Origin: Polaromonas jejuensis NBRC 106434
GTDB lineage: Bacteria > Pseudomonadota > Gammaproteobacteria > Burkholderiales > Burkholderiaceae_C
Reading direction: 5' to 3'
Assembly (NCBI RefSeq): GCF_001598235.1
Contig: NZ_BCYO01000001.1
Span: forward strand, 248,001-312,000
DNA: 64,000 bases
The notes under the pieces are model-generated. The model made no database searches and was not told the DNA's origin. It saw only the letters and a program-made list of their open reading frames with translations. This document shows, one piece after another, positions 28,151-36,692 of this stretch. The stretch's first letter is position 1. Each line of letters begins with the position of its first letter. Made by a program: the position numbers and the translations under genes.

Positions 28151-29350
28151 ATGAGCAAACAAATCCAGGAAGCCTATATCGTCGCCGCCACGCGCACGCC
28201 CATAGGGCGCTCGCACCGGGGCTTTTTCCGCAACACCCGTCCCGACGACCTGCTGGTCAAGGCCCTGCAGGCCGCGTTGGCGCAAGTGCCTTCGCTGGAC
28301 CCCAAGGCCATTGAAGACATCATCTGCGGCTGCGCGATTCCCGAGGGCCCGCAAGGCCTGAACGTGGCGCGCATCGGCGCCGTGCTGGCCGGCCTGCCCA
28401 CCAGTGTGGGCGGCATCACCGTCAACCGCTTTTGCGCCTCGGGCCTGTCGGCCGTGCAGATGGCGGCTGACCGCATCCGTGTCGGCGAGGCCGACGTGAT
28501 GATTGCCGCCGGCACCGAGAGCATGAGCATGGTGCCCATGTCGGGCAACTCGCCCTCGCTGTCGCCCGCCATGTTTGCCAATGACGAGAACATCGGCATT
28601 GCCTACGGCATGGGCCTGACCGCCGAGAAGGTGGCACAGCAGTGGAAGGTCTCGCGTGAGGCGCAGGACCAGTTTGCCTATGAGTCCCACATGAAGGCGC
28701 TCAAGGCGCAACAGGCCGGCGAGTTCGCCAATGAAATCACCCCCGTCGAAGTGACCGACCGTACGGCCGACCTGGAGACCGGCGAAGTCATCGCCAAAAC
28801 CCGTACCGTGAGCCTGGACGAAGGTGCGCGACCCGACACCACCGTCGAAGGCTTGTCCAAACTCAAGACGGTATTCGCGGCGCGCGGCTCGGTGACGGCG
28901 GGCAACAGCTCGCAAACCTCCGACGGCGCCGGTGCGCTCGTCCTGGCCAGCGAAAAAGCCGTCAAGGAATTCGGCCTCAAGCCGCTCGCCCGTTTCGTGA
29001 GCTACGCCGCCAAGGGCGTGCCGCCGGCCATCATGGGCATAGGCCCGATCGAAGCCATTCCCGCGGCGCTGCGCTATGCGGGCCTGAAGCAGGACGACAT
29101 CGACTGGATCGAGTTGAACGAAGCCTTTGCCGCGCAGTCGCTGGCGGTCATCAACACGCTGGGCTTGAATGCCGCCAAGGTCAACCCCATGGGCGGCGCG
29201 ATTGCGCTGGGCCACCCGCTGGGCGCCACCGGCGCCGTCCGCGCCGCGACCGTGATCCATGCATTGCACCGCCACCAACTCAGGTACGGCATGGTGACCA
29301 TGTGCGTGGGCATGGGGCAGGGCGCCGCCGGCATCTTCGAACGGGTGTAG
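28151..29350 (+). CDS. Acetyl-CoA C-acyltransferase (thiolase, FadA-type)
   Basis: Thiolase of 399 residues that releases acetyl-CoA from 3-ketoacyl-CoA. The nucleophilic Cys lies in VNRFCASGLSAVQMAADRI (residue about 95), followed by AGTESMSMVPMSG, NSSQTSDGAGALVLASEKA, ELNEAFAAQSLAVI, NPMGGAIALGHPLGATGAVRA with the catalytic His, and VTMCVGMGQGAAGIFE with the second Cys. It completes the cycle with the dehydrogenase and FadN-type enzymes just upstream. Ribosome binding site AAAGGA. Confidence 0.94.
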   Translation: MSKQIQEAYIVAATRTPIGRSHRGFFRNTRPDDLLVKALQAALAQVPSLDPKAIEDIICGCAIPEGPQGLNVARIGAVLAGLPTSVGGITVNRFCASGLSAVQMAADRIRVGEADVMIAAGTESMSMVPMSGNSPSLSPAMFANDENIGIAYGMGLTAEKVAQQWKVSREAQDQFAYESHMKALKAQQAGEFANEITPVEVTDRTADLETGEVIAKTRTVSLDEGARPDTTVEGLSKLKTVFAARGSVTAGNSSQTSDGAGALVLASEKAVKEFGLKPLARFVSYAAKGVPPAIMGIGPIEAIPAALRYAGLKQDDIDWIELNEAFAAQSLAVINTLGLNAAKVNPMGGAIALGHPLGATGAVRAATVIHALHRHQLRYGMVTMCVGMGQGAAGIFERV

Positions 29351-29444
29351 GGCTGCTGCACGAACCTCATGTTGCGTTGGTCCGATGGAGTGGTATCCCG
29401 TCACAAAGACGACTGCCTGAACTACCTGGCCGCACACTACGATC

Positions 29445-30284
29445 ATGACGATACATCCCTTTGACCAGGCCCTGCAGCTTGAAGCCGCGGGCAGCGACCG
29501 GCCCGACACCTGGCTGGGCCACAGCAGCCCCGACTACTGGAACATGGTCGGCCCGTTTGGCGGCACCACGGCAGCCACCGCGCTGCGCGCTATCCTGCTG
29601 CACCCGGCCCTGCTGGGCGAGCCGATTGCGCTCACGGTGAATTACGCCGCGGCCATGGCCGAAGGGCCGTTTGCCGTGACTGCCAAACCGGTGCGCACCA
29701 ACCGCTCCACCCAGCACTGGACGGTGGAGTTGTCGCAGGCCGACACCTCGGGTGCTGAAGGCGTGGTGATGACGGCGACGGCGGTGACCGCCGCGCGACG
29801 CGAAACCTGGAACGTGAACGATACGCCCATGCCTTCCGTGCGGTTTTCGGATTCATCGGCCCGGCTCCGGTTTTCAGCGTCGGCATGGACGAACCGCTAC
29901 GACCTGCGCCCGGTGCGCGGCGCCATCCCGCAGGTGTGGGATGGCAGCGGCCAGGGCGGTGAAGAAGGCAGCCTGACCCAGCTCTGGGTGCGCGACGAGC
30001 CACCGCGCCCGCTGGACTTTGCTTCGCTGGCCGCCATGGCCGATGTGTTTTATCCGCGTGTCTGGCTGCGCCGCGCCACGCGGGTGCCCGCAGGAACGGT
30101 CTCCATCACCACCTACTTTCATGCAGACAGCCGGCAACTGGCGCAAAGCGGCATGGGCCATTTATTCGGCCAGGCCAAGGCCCAGGCCTTTCGCAACGGC
30201 TTTTTTGACCAGACCGCGCAGCTGTGGAATGAAGCGGGGGCGCTGCTGGCCACGAGCAGCCAGATCGTTTACTACAAGGAGTAG
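29445..30284 (+). CDS. Acyl-CoA thioesterase II-like (double hotdog) protein
   Basis: Thioesterase-family protein of 279 residues with two hotdog repeats: the first has MVGPFGGTTAATALRAILLHP and NYAAAMAEGPFAVTAKPVRTNRSTQHWTVEL, the second SITTYFHADSRQLAQSGMGHLFGQAKAQAFRNGFFDQTAQLWNEAGALLATSSQ. This resembles the TesB-like group in which the second half carries the catalytic Asp, here in HADS. It probably hydrolyses acyl-CoA intermediates of this locus. Confidence 0.83.
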   Translation: MTIHPFDQALQLEAAGSDRPDTWLGHSSPDYWNMVGPFGGTTAATALRAILLHPALLGEPIALTVNYAAAMAEGPFAVTAKPVRTNRSTQHWTVELSQADTSGAEGVVMTATAVTAARRETWNVNDTPMPSVRFSDSSARLRFSASAWTNRYDLRPVRGAIPQVWDGSGQGGEEGSLTQLWVRDEPPRPLDFASLAAMADVFYPRVWLRRATRVPAGTVSITTYFHADSRQLAQSGMGHLFGQAKAQAFRNGFFDQTAQLWNEAGALLATSSQIVYYKE

Positions 30285-30365
30285 GCCTGCCGTCTTGGAT
30301 CTGGCCGGGCACTTCCCGCGGCGCCTACACTTGCCTAAACTTGGTCTTTCAACACTGAAATCATC

Positions 30366-31145
30366 ATGAGCACATCCACCTCTGCAGACATCCTCAGCCA
30401 CGTTGACGCAGGCGTCATGACCCTCACGCTGAACCGCGTGGACAAGAAGAACTCCATCACCGCCGCCATGTACGACGCCCTGGCCGATGCGCTGGAGGCG
30501 GCCAACCACGACGCTGCCGTGCGCGTGGTGGTGATCCAGGGCCATGAAAGCATTTTCTCGGCCGGCAACGACATCGGCGATTTTTTGAACAAGCCGCCCT
30601 CCACGCCCGACTCACCGGTGTTCCGCTTTCTGCGCGGCATCAGCAGCTTCCCCAAGCCCCTCGTGGCTGCGGTGTGCGGCCCGGCGGTCGGCATAGGCAC
30701 GACAATGCTGCTGCACTGCGACCTGGTGTATGCGGGCGACAACGCGGCGTTTTCCATGCCCTTCGTCAACCTGGGCCTGTGCCCCGAGGCCGCGTCCAGT
30801 TTTCTGGTGCCGCAATTGATGGGCTACCCGCGCGCCGCCGAAGCCCTGCTGCTGGGCGAGCCCTTCATGGCCGAGACCGCGCTGGAGATCGGGCTGATCA
30901 ACCGTATCGTGCCGCCGACCGAGGTCAACGCGCTGGCGCAAAGGCAGGCCCAGAAGCTGGCGGCCAAGCCGCTGAGCGCGCTGATGGAAACCAAGCGCCT
31001 CATGAAAAAAGGCCATGCCGGCATCGTCGCCGAACGCATGGCCGAAGAAGGTGCGAGCTTTGGCCGCATGCTGCAGGAGCCCGCAGCCCGTGAAGCCTTC
31101 ACCGCCTTCATGGAAAAGCGCCGCCCGGATTTTTCCCAGGTTTAA
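30366..31145 (+). CDS. Enoyl-CoA hydratase/isomerase family protein
   Basis: Crotonase-fold enzyme of 259 residues. The oxyanion hole is formed by IFSAGNDIGDF and AVCGPAVGIGTTMLLHCDLVYAGDNAAFSMPFVNLGLCPEAASS; the Glu of CPEAAS is the conserved catalytic residue of this branch. It ends MEKRRPDFSQV, and degenerate copies of exactly this 3' end occur downstream (31158-31313). Predicted role: hydration or isomerisation of enoyl-CoA, adding to the hydratase of the FadN-type protein. Confidence 0.9.
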   Translation: MSTSTSADILSHVDAGVMTLTLNRVDKKNSITAAMYDALADALEAANHDAAVRVVVIQGHESIFSAGNDIGDFLNKPPSTPDSPVFRFLRGISSFPKPLVAAVCGPAVGIGTTMLLHCDLVYAGDNAAFSMPFVNLGLCPEAASSFLVPQLMGYPRAAEALLLGEPFMAETALEIGLINRIVPPTEVNALAQRQAQKLAAKPLSALMETKRLMKKGHAGIVAERMAEEGASFGRMLQEPAAREAFTAFMEKRRPDFSQV

Positions 31146-31313
31146 CGGCGCTTTCGCAAAAAACGCCGGCCAGACTTTTCCAAAACATAAGAGCGTTTTC
31201 TATAAAAACGCCGTCCGGACTTCAGCAAGGTCTGAAGTACGCGTCCGAAGGACGATCCACGAAGTGGGACGGCACTTTCGCTAAAAGCGCCGCCCGGATT
31301 TTCCCGGGTTTGA
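31113..31313 (+). repeat. Degenerate tandem copies of the 3' end of the enoyl-CoA hydratase gene
   Basis: Four units. The first (31113-31145) is the true gene end, coding EKRRPDFSQV-stop. The others, at 31158-31190, 31206-31235 and 31281-31313, can be read as KKRRPDFSKT-stop, KRRPDFSKV-stop and LKAPPGFSRV-stop; the last differs from the first mainly by one missing T. Units two to four are each preceded by a small dyad such as GGCGCTTT...AAAACGCC. Together they fill most of the 286-base gap to the cardiolipin synthase gene. Confidence 0.75.
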
Positions 31314-31355
31314 GGATAAAAGATGCTGCCAGCACAGTCAGAATAAGCGCAGGGT

Positions 31356-31372
31356 GCTATTGAATTAATAGC
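31356..31372. repeat. Interspersed 17-bp palindrome, intergenic copy
   Basis: GCTATTGAATTAATAGC, a GCTAT-N7-ATAGC palindrome differing at two positions from the copy inside cca (60313-60329). It lies between the converging hydratase and cardiolipin synthase genes. Confidence 0.6.
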
Positions 31373-31431
31373 GTTTGGTGCGCGTCGTGTGCAAGACAAG
31401 ACACTACGCCTCCATGGGCTGCACGGGCGGC

Positions 31432-32844
31432 TCACAGCTGGAATGCCAGCCACCGGATCAGGCCCTCGGAAATTTCACGCACCACGCCCGGTGGCTGCGC
31501 GCGGTAGAGCGTCGCGCCGGCCCGCTGCCTTTCGATCCAGTGAGCGAAACGATGGACGTCAGCGGATTCGAAAAAGGCAACCATCATCTCGTAGTTGAGG
31601 AACAGGCTGCGTTCATCGAGGTTGGCCGATCCCGCCAGCGCGAGTTCGTTGTCCACGGCGACGGCCTTGGCATGGATCATTCCATCGAGCAGCCACACCC
31701 GGGCGCCCGCCGCCGACATTTCGCGCAGCGCTGCCGGGCGCGCCAGATCGGCCAGCCGGTGGTTGGAGCGGCGCGGCAGCACCAGGTCCACGGCAATCCC
31801 GCGCCTTGCGGCCAGCGTCAGCGCCATCAGCAAGGTGGCGTCGGGCACGAAATAAGGGGTGACCGCCATGATGCGTGCTTGCGCGGTGAAGCAACTGGAA
31901 ACGAGCAGCGAATACAGCGTGTCATCAGCCTGGTCCGGGCCGCTGGCGATCAGCTGCGCTCCCGCCGCAGGGCAAGCCGGTGCCGGGGTTTGCGGATGGG
32001 GCGCATCGCTGCGGGGTGCTTGTGTCGCGAAGTCCCAGTCCTGATCGAATTGCGCCCGGGCCTGGCGGGCAAGGTCGCCCCGCAAGTCAAAGCTCAAATC
32101 GATCCATGGTGCGTTTTGAGAATGGGAGGCTGGGTCGCCGACAAAGTACTCGGCGGCAAGATTGCGGCCGCCGGACCACAGCCTGTGGTCATCGGCAATC
32201 ACCATCTTGCGGTGATTGCGCAGATTGGTTCGGCCGGGCAGCGCGGATCGAAAGGGCGAAACGAAGAGCGCCACCTCCACCCCGGCAGCAGCCAGACGCC
32301 TGCGGTCTGGATGCCCGCCCAGGTACACGCCGATGCCGTCAATCATCAGGCGCACCCGCACGCCATCCTGCGCGCGCTGCACCAGCATGTCCGTGACCTC
32401 CTTGCCCAGCGCATCGCGTCCCAGAGTGAAGGTGCAGAGGTCCAGGCTGGAGCGCGCCCCGCCTATCACGGAGCGCAGCGCCTGGAGGGCGTCGTGCCCA
32501 TCCTGATGAATTGCGAGCTGCTGGTAGGAAGCCGCCGGCGGAAGGCCCATGGCCCCCGCGAGATGCTGGAACCTTGCTGCGGACGTGTCGGAGTGCCGGG
32601 CTTTGAAGGGCGCTGCTGGCGGGCGCGCCGACGAAGCACGAACGACCTTGCGGCTGCCAAACAGCAGGTACAGCGGAAGCGCCAGGTAGGGTATCAGTGC
32701 GAGCGACACGACCCAGGCGATGGCCGCCGAGGGATGACGGCGCTGCCGCCGTGCATGCGACCCGATGACGTAAACGGCAAGGCCCAGCATTGCCACAAGC
32801 CCGTGCAAGGCGGGCCAATGCCGGGTCAGAAGTTCAGCGAGCAT
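31432..32844 (-). CDS. cls: Cardiolipin synthase (phospholipase D family)
   Basis: Membrane-bound phospholipid synthase of 470 residues joining phosphatidyl groups to make cardiolipin. Two N-terminal transmembrane helices (residues about 10-65, ending LYLLFGSRK) are typical of ClsA. The two catalytic HKD motifs are complete: NHRKMVIADDHRLWSGGRN near residue 225 and IHAKAVAVDNELALAGSANLDERS near residue 405. It is followed on the same strand, after 27 bases, by nothing related; the RNB ribonuclease gene lies immediately upstream. Confidence 0.92.
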   Translation of the reverse strand: MLAELLTRHWPALHGLVAMLGLAVYVIGSHARRQRRHPSAAIAWVVSLALIPYLALPLYLLFGSRKVVRASSARPPAAPFKARHSDTSAARFQHLAGAMGLPPAASYQQLAIHQDGHDALQALRSVIGGARSSLDLCTFTLGRDALGKEVTDMLVQRAQDGVRVRLMIDGIGVYLGGHPDRRRLAAAGVEVALFVSPFRSALPGRTNLRNHRKMVIADDHRLWSGGRNLAAEYFVGDPASHSQNAPWIDLSFDLRGDLARQARAQFDQDWDFATQAPRSDAPHPQTPAPACPAAGAQLIASGPDQADDTLYSLLVSSCFTAQARIMAVTPYFVPDATLLMALTLAARRGIAVDLVLPRRSNHRLADLARPAALREMSAAGARVWLLDGMIHAKAVAVDNELALAGSANLDERSLFLNYEMMVAFFESADVHRFAHWIERQRAGATLYRAQPPGVVREISEGLIRWLAFQL

Positions 32845-32871
32845 GGCTGATCCGGGCGCCGTCGGGCTGGC

Positions 32872-34341
32872 TCAATCTACCCGCACGAAGTCGATGAAGC
32901 CGCGCTCCACGTTGGTGGCCACAAGTTTGACACGGATCTTTTCTCCAACCTCCAGGCCGGCCACGCCCTCCACCAGCTTGCCCTCGGCATGCGGTGAAAA
33001 AATCCGTACCCAGACGCCTTTGGCCGCATTGCCGGTCACGATGGCGTCAAAGTGCTGGCCGAGGCGCGACTCGAGCACCAGCGCCGCCTCGGACTTGCGC
33101 ATTTGCCGCTCCACTTTCTGGGCCGCGTCCTCCTGCTGGCTGCAGTGCAGGGCCAGCTTTCCGAGTTCGACGTCCGGGTAGGGCGGCGGCTTGCCGGTCA
33201 ACGCTGCCTTCATGAGCCGCGAGGTGACCAGGTCGGGAAAGCGCCGGTTCGGGGCGGTGGCGTGCGTGTAGTTGCGCACGGCCAGGCCGAAGTGGCCTAT
33301 GGGCGTGCTGCCGGGCGTCTCCACCACATACTCGCCCGAGCCCATGAGCTTCACAATGACGAGCGACAGATCGGGAAAGCGCAGCGGGTCCGCCTTGCGG
33401 CGCCTGGCCAGAAAAGCCGCCAGCGCCTGGGCATCGGGCTCGGCCGGCAGCGATTCACCGTAGTTTTTCGCCACCCCCGCGATACGCAGCCAGCGCTCCG
33501 GCGAGCGCACCACTCGGCGCAGCGATGCGCGGCCTTGCGCGGCCAGAAAGCGCGCGTTGCAGCCGTTGGTCGCGATCATGAGCTCCTCGATCAGCTGGCG
33601 CGCCCGGTTGTGCGCCTGTTGCCGAATGTCAACCACCTTGTCGCCCTCGAACACGGCACGCGGCTGGAAGGTCTCGAACTCCAGCGCGCCTTCGGTGTGC
33701 CGCCGCACACGCAGTTGCTGGGCGAGCGCGTCCTGCGTGCGCAGTTGCGCCGCCATGCCGGGGACGGCCGCGGCCGCGGCGGGCAGTTCGCCTTCGCCTT
33801 CGAGCCAGGCGGCGACGGCGTCGTAGGTCAGCTTGGCCTTGTTGCGCACCAGCGCCCGGGACACGCTGGAACTCGCCAGCGCGCCGTCGGCGTTGAAGAC
33901 CATCCCGGTCACCAGCGCCAGCCGGTCCTCGCCGGCATTGAGTGAAGTCAGGTCGGTGGACAGACGCTCAGGCAGCATGGGGAAGATGCGTGCCGAGGTG
34001 TAGACCGAGGTCGTGTTCATGTGGGCGTGGTCATCGATGGGACTTCCCTTTTTGACCAGCACATCCACATCGGCAATGGCCACCAGCATCCTGACGGCGC
34101 CATCGGCCAGCGGCTCGCAGACCGTCAGCTGGTCCAGGTCCAGCGAATCGTCGTTGTCGATGGAACACCAGAGCAGTCCGGTGAGGTCCTGAATCTCCGG
34201 GCCGGCTTCGTGGCCAGGGCCGGTGATGGCGGCCAGCTGCTGGCGGACGCGGTCCGAAAACTCGGGTTCCAGCCCGCGTTCGGTCATGGCGCCGGTGGCG
34301 ATGCGGACGAGGTCGGAGCGGTGGTGGTGGCTGGCGTACAT
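32872..34341 (-). CDS. RNB-domain 3'-5' exoribonuclease (RNase II/R-like, short form)
   Basis: RNB-domain protein of 489 residues. The catalytic Asp cluster is in WCSIDNDDSLDLDQL near residues 53-68, followed by VAIADVDVLVKKGSPID, RIFPMLPERLSTDLTSLN and the RNB end IGHFGLAVRNYTHATAPNRRFPDLVTSRLM. The C-terminal part (VWVRIFSPHAEGKLVEG) looks like a reduced S1-type RNA-binding domain; the long N-terminal cold-shock domains of RNase R are absent. It therefore belongs to the short RNB proteins, whose targets are uncertain. Upstream of the cls gene in the same direction, 27 bases apart. Confidence 0.87.
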   Translation of the reverse strand: MYASHHHRSDLVRIATGAMTERGLEPEFSDRVRQQLAAITGPGHEAGPEIQDLTGLLWCSIDNDDSLDLDQLTVCEPLADGAVRMLVAIADVDVLVKKGSPIDDHAHMNTTSVYTSARIFPMLPERLSTDLTSLNAGEDRLALVTGMVFNADGALASSSVSRALVRNKAKLTYDAVAAWLEGEGELPAAAAAVPGMAAQLRTQDALAQQLRVRRHTEGALEFETFQPRAVFEGDKVVDIRQQAHNRARQLIEELMIATNGCNARFLAAQGRASLRRVVRSPERWLRIAGVAKNYGESLPAEPDAQALAAFLARRRKADPLRFPDLSLVIVKLMGSGEYVVETPGSTPIGHFGLAVRNYTHATAPNRRFPDLVTSRLMKAALTGKPPPYPDVELGKLALHCSQQEDAAQKVERQMRKSEAALVLESRLGQHFDAIVTGNAAKGVWVRIFSPHAEGKLVEGVAGLEVGEKIRVKLVATNVERGFIDFVRVD

Positions 34342-34538
34342 CGGCTCACTATACCGCCGCCAGCACAGGTTTCACGCCCGTCGGGCGGCCATTGTTGCGG
34401 CTCCGGAAGCCTTGAATGTCATCACTCACTCGCTGCGCCTGCGACTCGCGAAGATAGCGGGCTGAAGATACTCGGTCCTGCGTACCTGCACTGTGCTTTA
34501 AGGCTCCGCTAATATGGGTGTGTCATAAATACGCCTTT

Positions 34539-35141
34539 ATGAACCACATTGAAACTCTCAATCGCGCTTTTTTTCTGAAGATCAATGCGGGGCCGGGGAC
34601 GGCGGCATGGATCATCGACAGAGCGGCCCTTGTGGCCGATGACTTGATTTATCTGATACCGGTGCTGCTGGTCGGGCTCTGGCTGTGGGGCCGCGAGGGC
34701 AGGCGCAATCTGGCCCTCAGGGCGGCTCTGGTCGCCATGCTTGGCATCGGCTTGAACCAGCTGATAGGCCTTGCGTGGCCACATCCTCGTCCGTTCGCCA
34801 TCGGTCTGGGACACACCTGGATAGCGCACGCTGCGGATTCGTCGTTTCCCAGCGACCATATGACCGTCTTCAGCAGTATCGGCATCAGTCTGTTGCTGGG
34901 CGGCGAGGTCTGGTTCGGCGTGCTCACGCTGGCAGCGGCTTTGTGTGTGGGGTGGGCGCGTGTTTTTCTGGGCGTGCATTACCCGCTGGACATGCTGGGC
35001 GCCATCGGCGTGGCCCTGTTCGCCCACGCTGTCATCGCCAGGCCCTGGCGATCCGGCGGGCCGCGGCTGACGCTTTTTGTGGAAAAAATCTACTGGCGGT
35101 TGCTGGCGCTGCCCATACAACAGGGCTGGCTACGCCGCTAA
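34539..35141 (+). CDS. PAP2-family phosphatase, BcrC-like
   Basis: Membrane phosphatase of 200 residues with about five helices. The three PAP2 motifs are present: PHPRPFAIG (after the Lys-less first motif), SFPSDHMTVFSS, and ARVFLGVHYPLDMLGAIG with the catalytic His. The PSDH form is typical of BcrC-type undecaprenyl-diphosphate phosphatases, which recycle the lipid carrier on the periplasmic side. ATG at 34539 preferred; an in-frame GTG at 34518 would add 7 residues. Next to a DedA-PAP2 fusion gene 44 bases downstream. Confidence 0.85.
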   Translation: MNHIETLNRAFFLKINAGPGTAAWIIDRAALVADDLIYLIPVLLVGLWLWGREGRRNLALRAALVAMLGIGLNQLIGLAWPHPRPFAIGLGHTWIAHAADSSFPSDHMTVFSSIGISLLLGGEVWFGVLTLAAALCVGWARVFLGVHYPLDMLGAIGVALFAHAVIARPWRSGGPRLTLFVEKIYWRLLALPIQQGWLRR

Positions 35142-35184
35142 ATAGTCACCAAAGCCCGGTAGCCAGGGCAGGGATGAGTCGTTC

Positions 35185-36564
35185 ATGCTGCAGCATCTGA
35201 TTGCCTGGCTCGGGCGTCTCGGCCAATGGGGCTATCTTGTCATCTTCCTTGGTGCGATGCTGGAATCGGCTGCCTTTATCGGCCTGGTGATTCCCGGTGA
35301 AAGCCTGGTGTTGGTGGCCGGCTTTTTTGCGGCCCAGGGATTGCTCGATCTTGATGTTCTGATGGCTGTCGTTGCCCTTGGGGCAGCCGTCGGAGACAGC
35401 CTCGGTTATGAAATGGGACGCTGGATGGGGCGGCCAGCGCTGGTGCGCTATGGCGGTCGATTGGGTTTGACCGACACACGGATTCACAGGGCGGATGAAT
35501 TCTTTGCGCGGCATGGCCGCAAAGCCGTGTTTCTGGGGCGATTCGTCGGCTTCGCCCGGGCCCTGGTGCCCTTTCTGGCCGGCTTGTCCCGGATGGCCTA
35601 TAGAAAGTTCCTGCCCTATAACGTTGCCGGCGCTGTGCTTTGGGCGTCTGCGGTCACGTTGCTGGGGTACTTTTTGGGGGCCGGCTGGCAAGCCGCCGAG
35701 CGGTGGATGGGGCGAGCCAGCACATTGCTGGGCGGCATCGTGGTCTTTGCGCTGTTGCTGGTCTGGCTATGGCGCTGGGCCGCGCATCATGAGGCCTTCA
35801 TCAAGCACGCCTGGAACGGTTTTATTCAGCGGCCGCGTGTCCATGCGCTGCGCGTCCGCTTTGCCTCACAAATCGCCTTTATCCAGGCCAGGCTGTCCCC
35901 TCGCGGTTATCTTGGCCTGCAACTCACGACAGGTGCCCTGGTACTGACTGGCGCCAGCTGGCTGTTCGGCGGTATTGCCGAAGATGTCGTCAGCGGTGAT
36001 CCGCTGACCCTCGTCGATTGGCGCGTGGCTCAATGGTTCCACGCCCATACCGCACCGCGCTTGACCCAGGCCATGCTGGCGGTGACGCACATCCACGACC
36101 CCATCCCCGTCACCGTGGCTGCAATGCTGGTGGCCGTGTATCTGGCCTGGAAGAGGGTCTGGTATTGGTTGATTGCCTTGAGTGTGACCGTACCGTTCGG
36201 GATGCTGCTCAATGTCCTCATGAAGTATGCGTTTCATCGTGCCCGTCCGAGTTTCGATGTCCCGCTTCTTGTGCTGACAAGCTATAGCTTCCCCAGCGGT
36301 CATGTGGCGGGCGCCACCTTGTTCTATGGCGTGGTTGCTGCGATGCTGGTAGCGAAGATCAAGGCCTGGCGGTGGCGCGTGACGATAGTGCTGGCTGCCA
36401 TCACGCTGGTGGTGCTGGTGGCGCTGACCCGCATGTATCTTGGCGTCCATTACCTGAGCGATGTGCTGGCCGCTTTTGCGGAGGGCGTCGCATGGCTGAC
36501 GCTGTGCCTGACAGGACTGCATACCTATTGGGTGCACCGCCTTTCGGGGCCAGGTCAGAAATGA
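35185..36564 (+). CDS. DedA-PAP2 fusion membrane protein
   Basis: Bifunctional protein of 459 residues. Residues 1 to about 200 form a DedA/SNARE-associated (VTT) domain with ESAAFIGLVIPGESLVLVAGFFA, GAAVGDSLGYEMGRWMGR and FFARHGRKAVFLGRFVGFARALVPFLAG; DedA proteins include undecaprenyl-phosphate and phospholipid flippases. Residues about 260-450 form a PAP2 phosphatase with KYAFHRARPSFD, SFPSGHVAGATLF and ALTRMYLGVHYLSDVLA. The fusion couples dephosphorylation of a polyprenyl or phosphatidyl lipid with its flipping across the membrane; this is an inference from the domains. Confidence 0.88.
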   Translation: MLQHLIAWLGRLGQWGYLVIFLGAMLESAAFIGLVIPGESLVLVAGFFAAQGLLDLDVLMAVVALGAAVGDSLGYEMGRWMGRPALVRYGGRLGLTDTRIHRADEFFARHGRKAVFLGRFVGFARALVPFLAGLSRMAYRKFLPYNVAGAVLWASAVTLLGYFLGAGWQAAERWMGRASTLLGGIVVFALLLVWLWRWAAHHEAFIKHAWNGFIQRPRVHALRVRFASQIAFIQARLSPRGYLGLQLTTGALVLTGASWLFGGIAEDVVSGDPLTLVDWRVAQWFHAHTAPRLTQAMLAVTHIHDPIPVTVAAMLVAVYLAWKRVWYWLIALSVTVPFGMLLNVLMKYAFHRARPSFDVPLLVLTSYSFPSGHVAGATLFYGVVAAMLVAKIKAWRWRVTIVLAAITLVVLVALTRMYLGVHYLSDVLAAFAEGVAWLTLCLTGLHTYWVHRLSGPGQK

Positions 36565-36635
36565 AGGCCTATCGAGCGACCATGATGTCTAGGCGCAGGC
36601 ACCCCCCGCAGGCATCGACCCTCGCCGCAGGGCGC

Positions 36636-36684
36636 ATTGAAAAAGTCGCCGCCGCTCGCTGAAAGGAATTTGCGGCAGCGGCGG
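36636..36684 (-). terminator. Intrinsic terminator of the lysine-degradation operon
   Basis: CCGCCGCT (36649-36656) pairs with AGCGGCGG (36677-36684). Read on the minus strand, the hairpin is followed by CGACTTTTTC, giving a U-rich tail. It begins 9 bases after the stop codon of the aldehyde dehydrogenase gene. Confidence 0.65.
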
Positions 36685-36692
36685 TTTGGCCC

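Noticed and set aside
31146..31431. Small protein genes in the repeated region after the enoyl-CoA hydratase gene
   Set aside because: Each readable stretch is about ten codons of the hydratase end with a stop codon and no start or ribosome binding site.
31375..32850. Long plus-strand ORF opposite the cardiolipin synthase gene
   Set aside because: The minus strand has two intact HKD motifs and helices; the plus-strand frame shows none and is a shadow.
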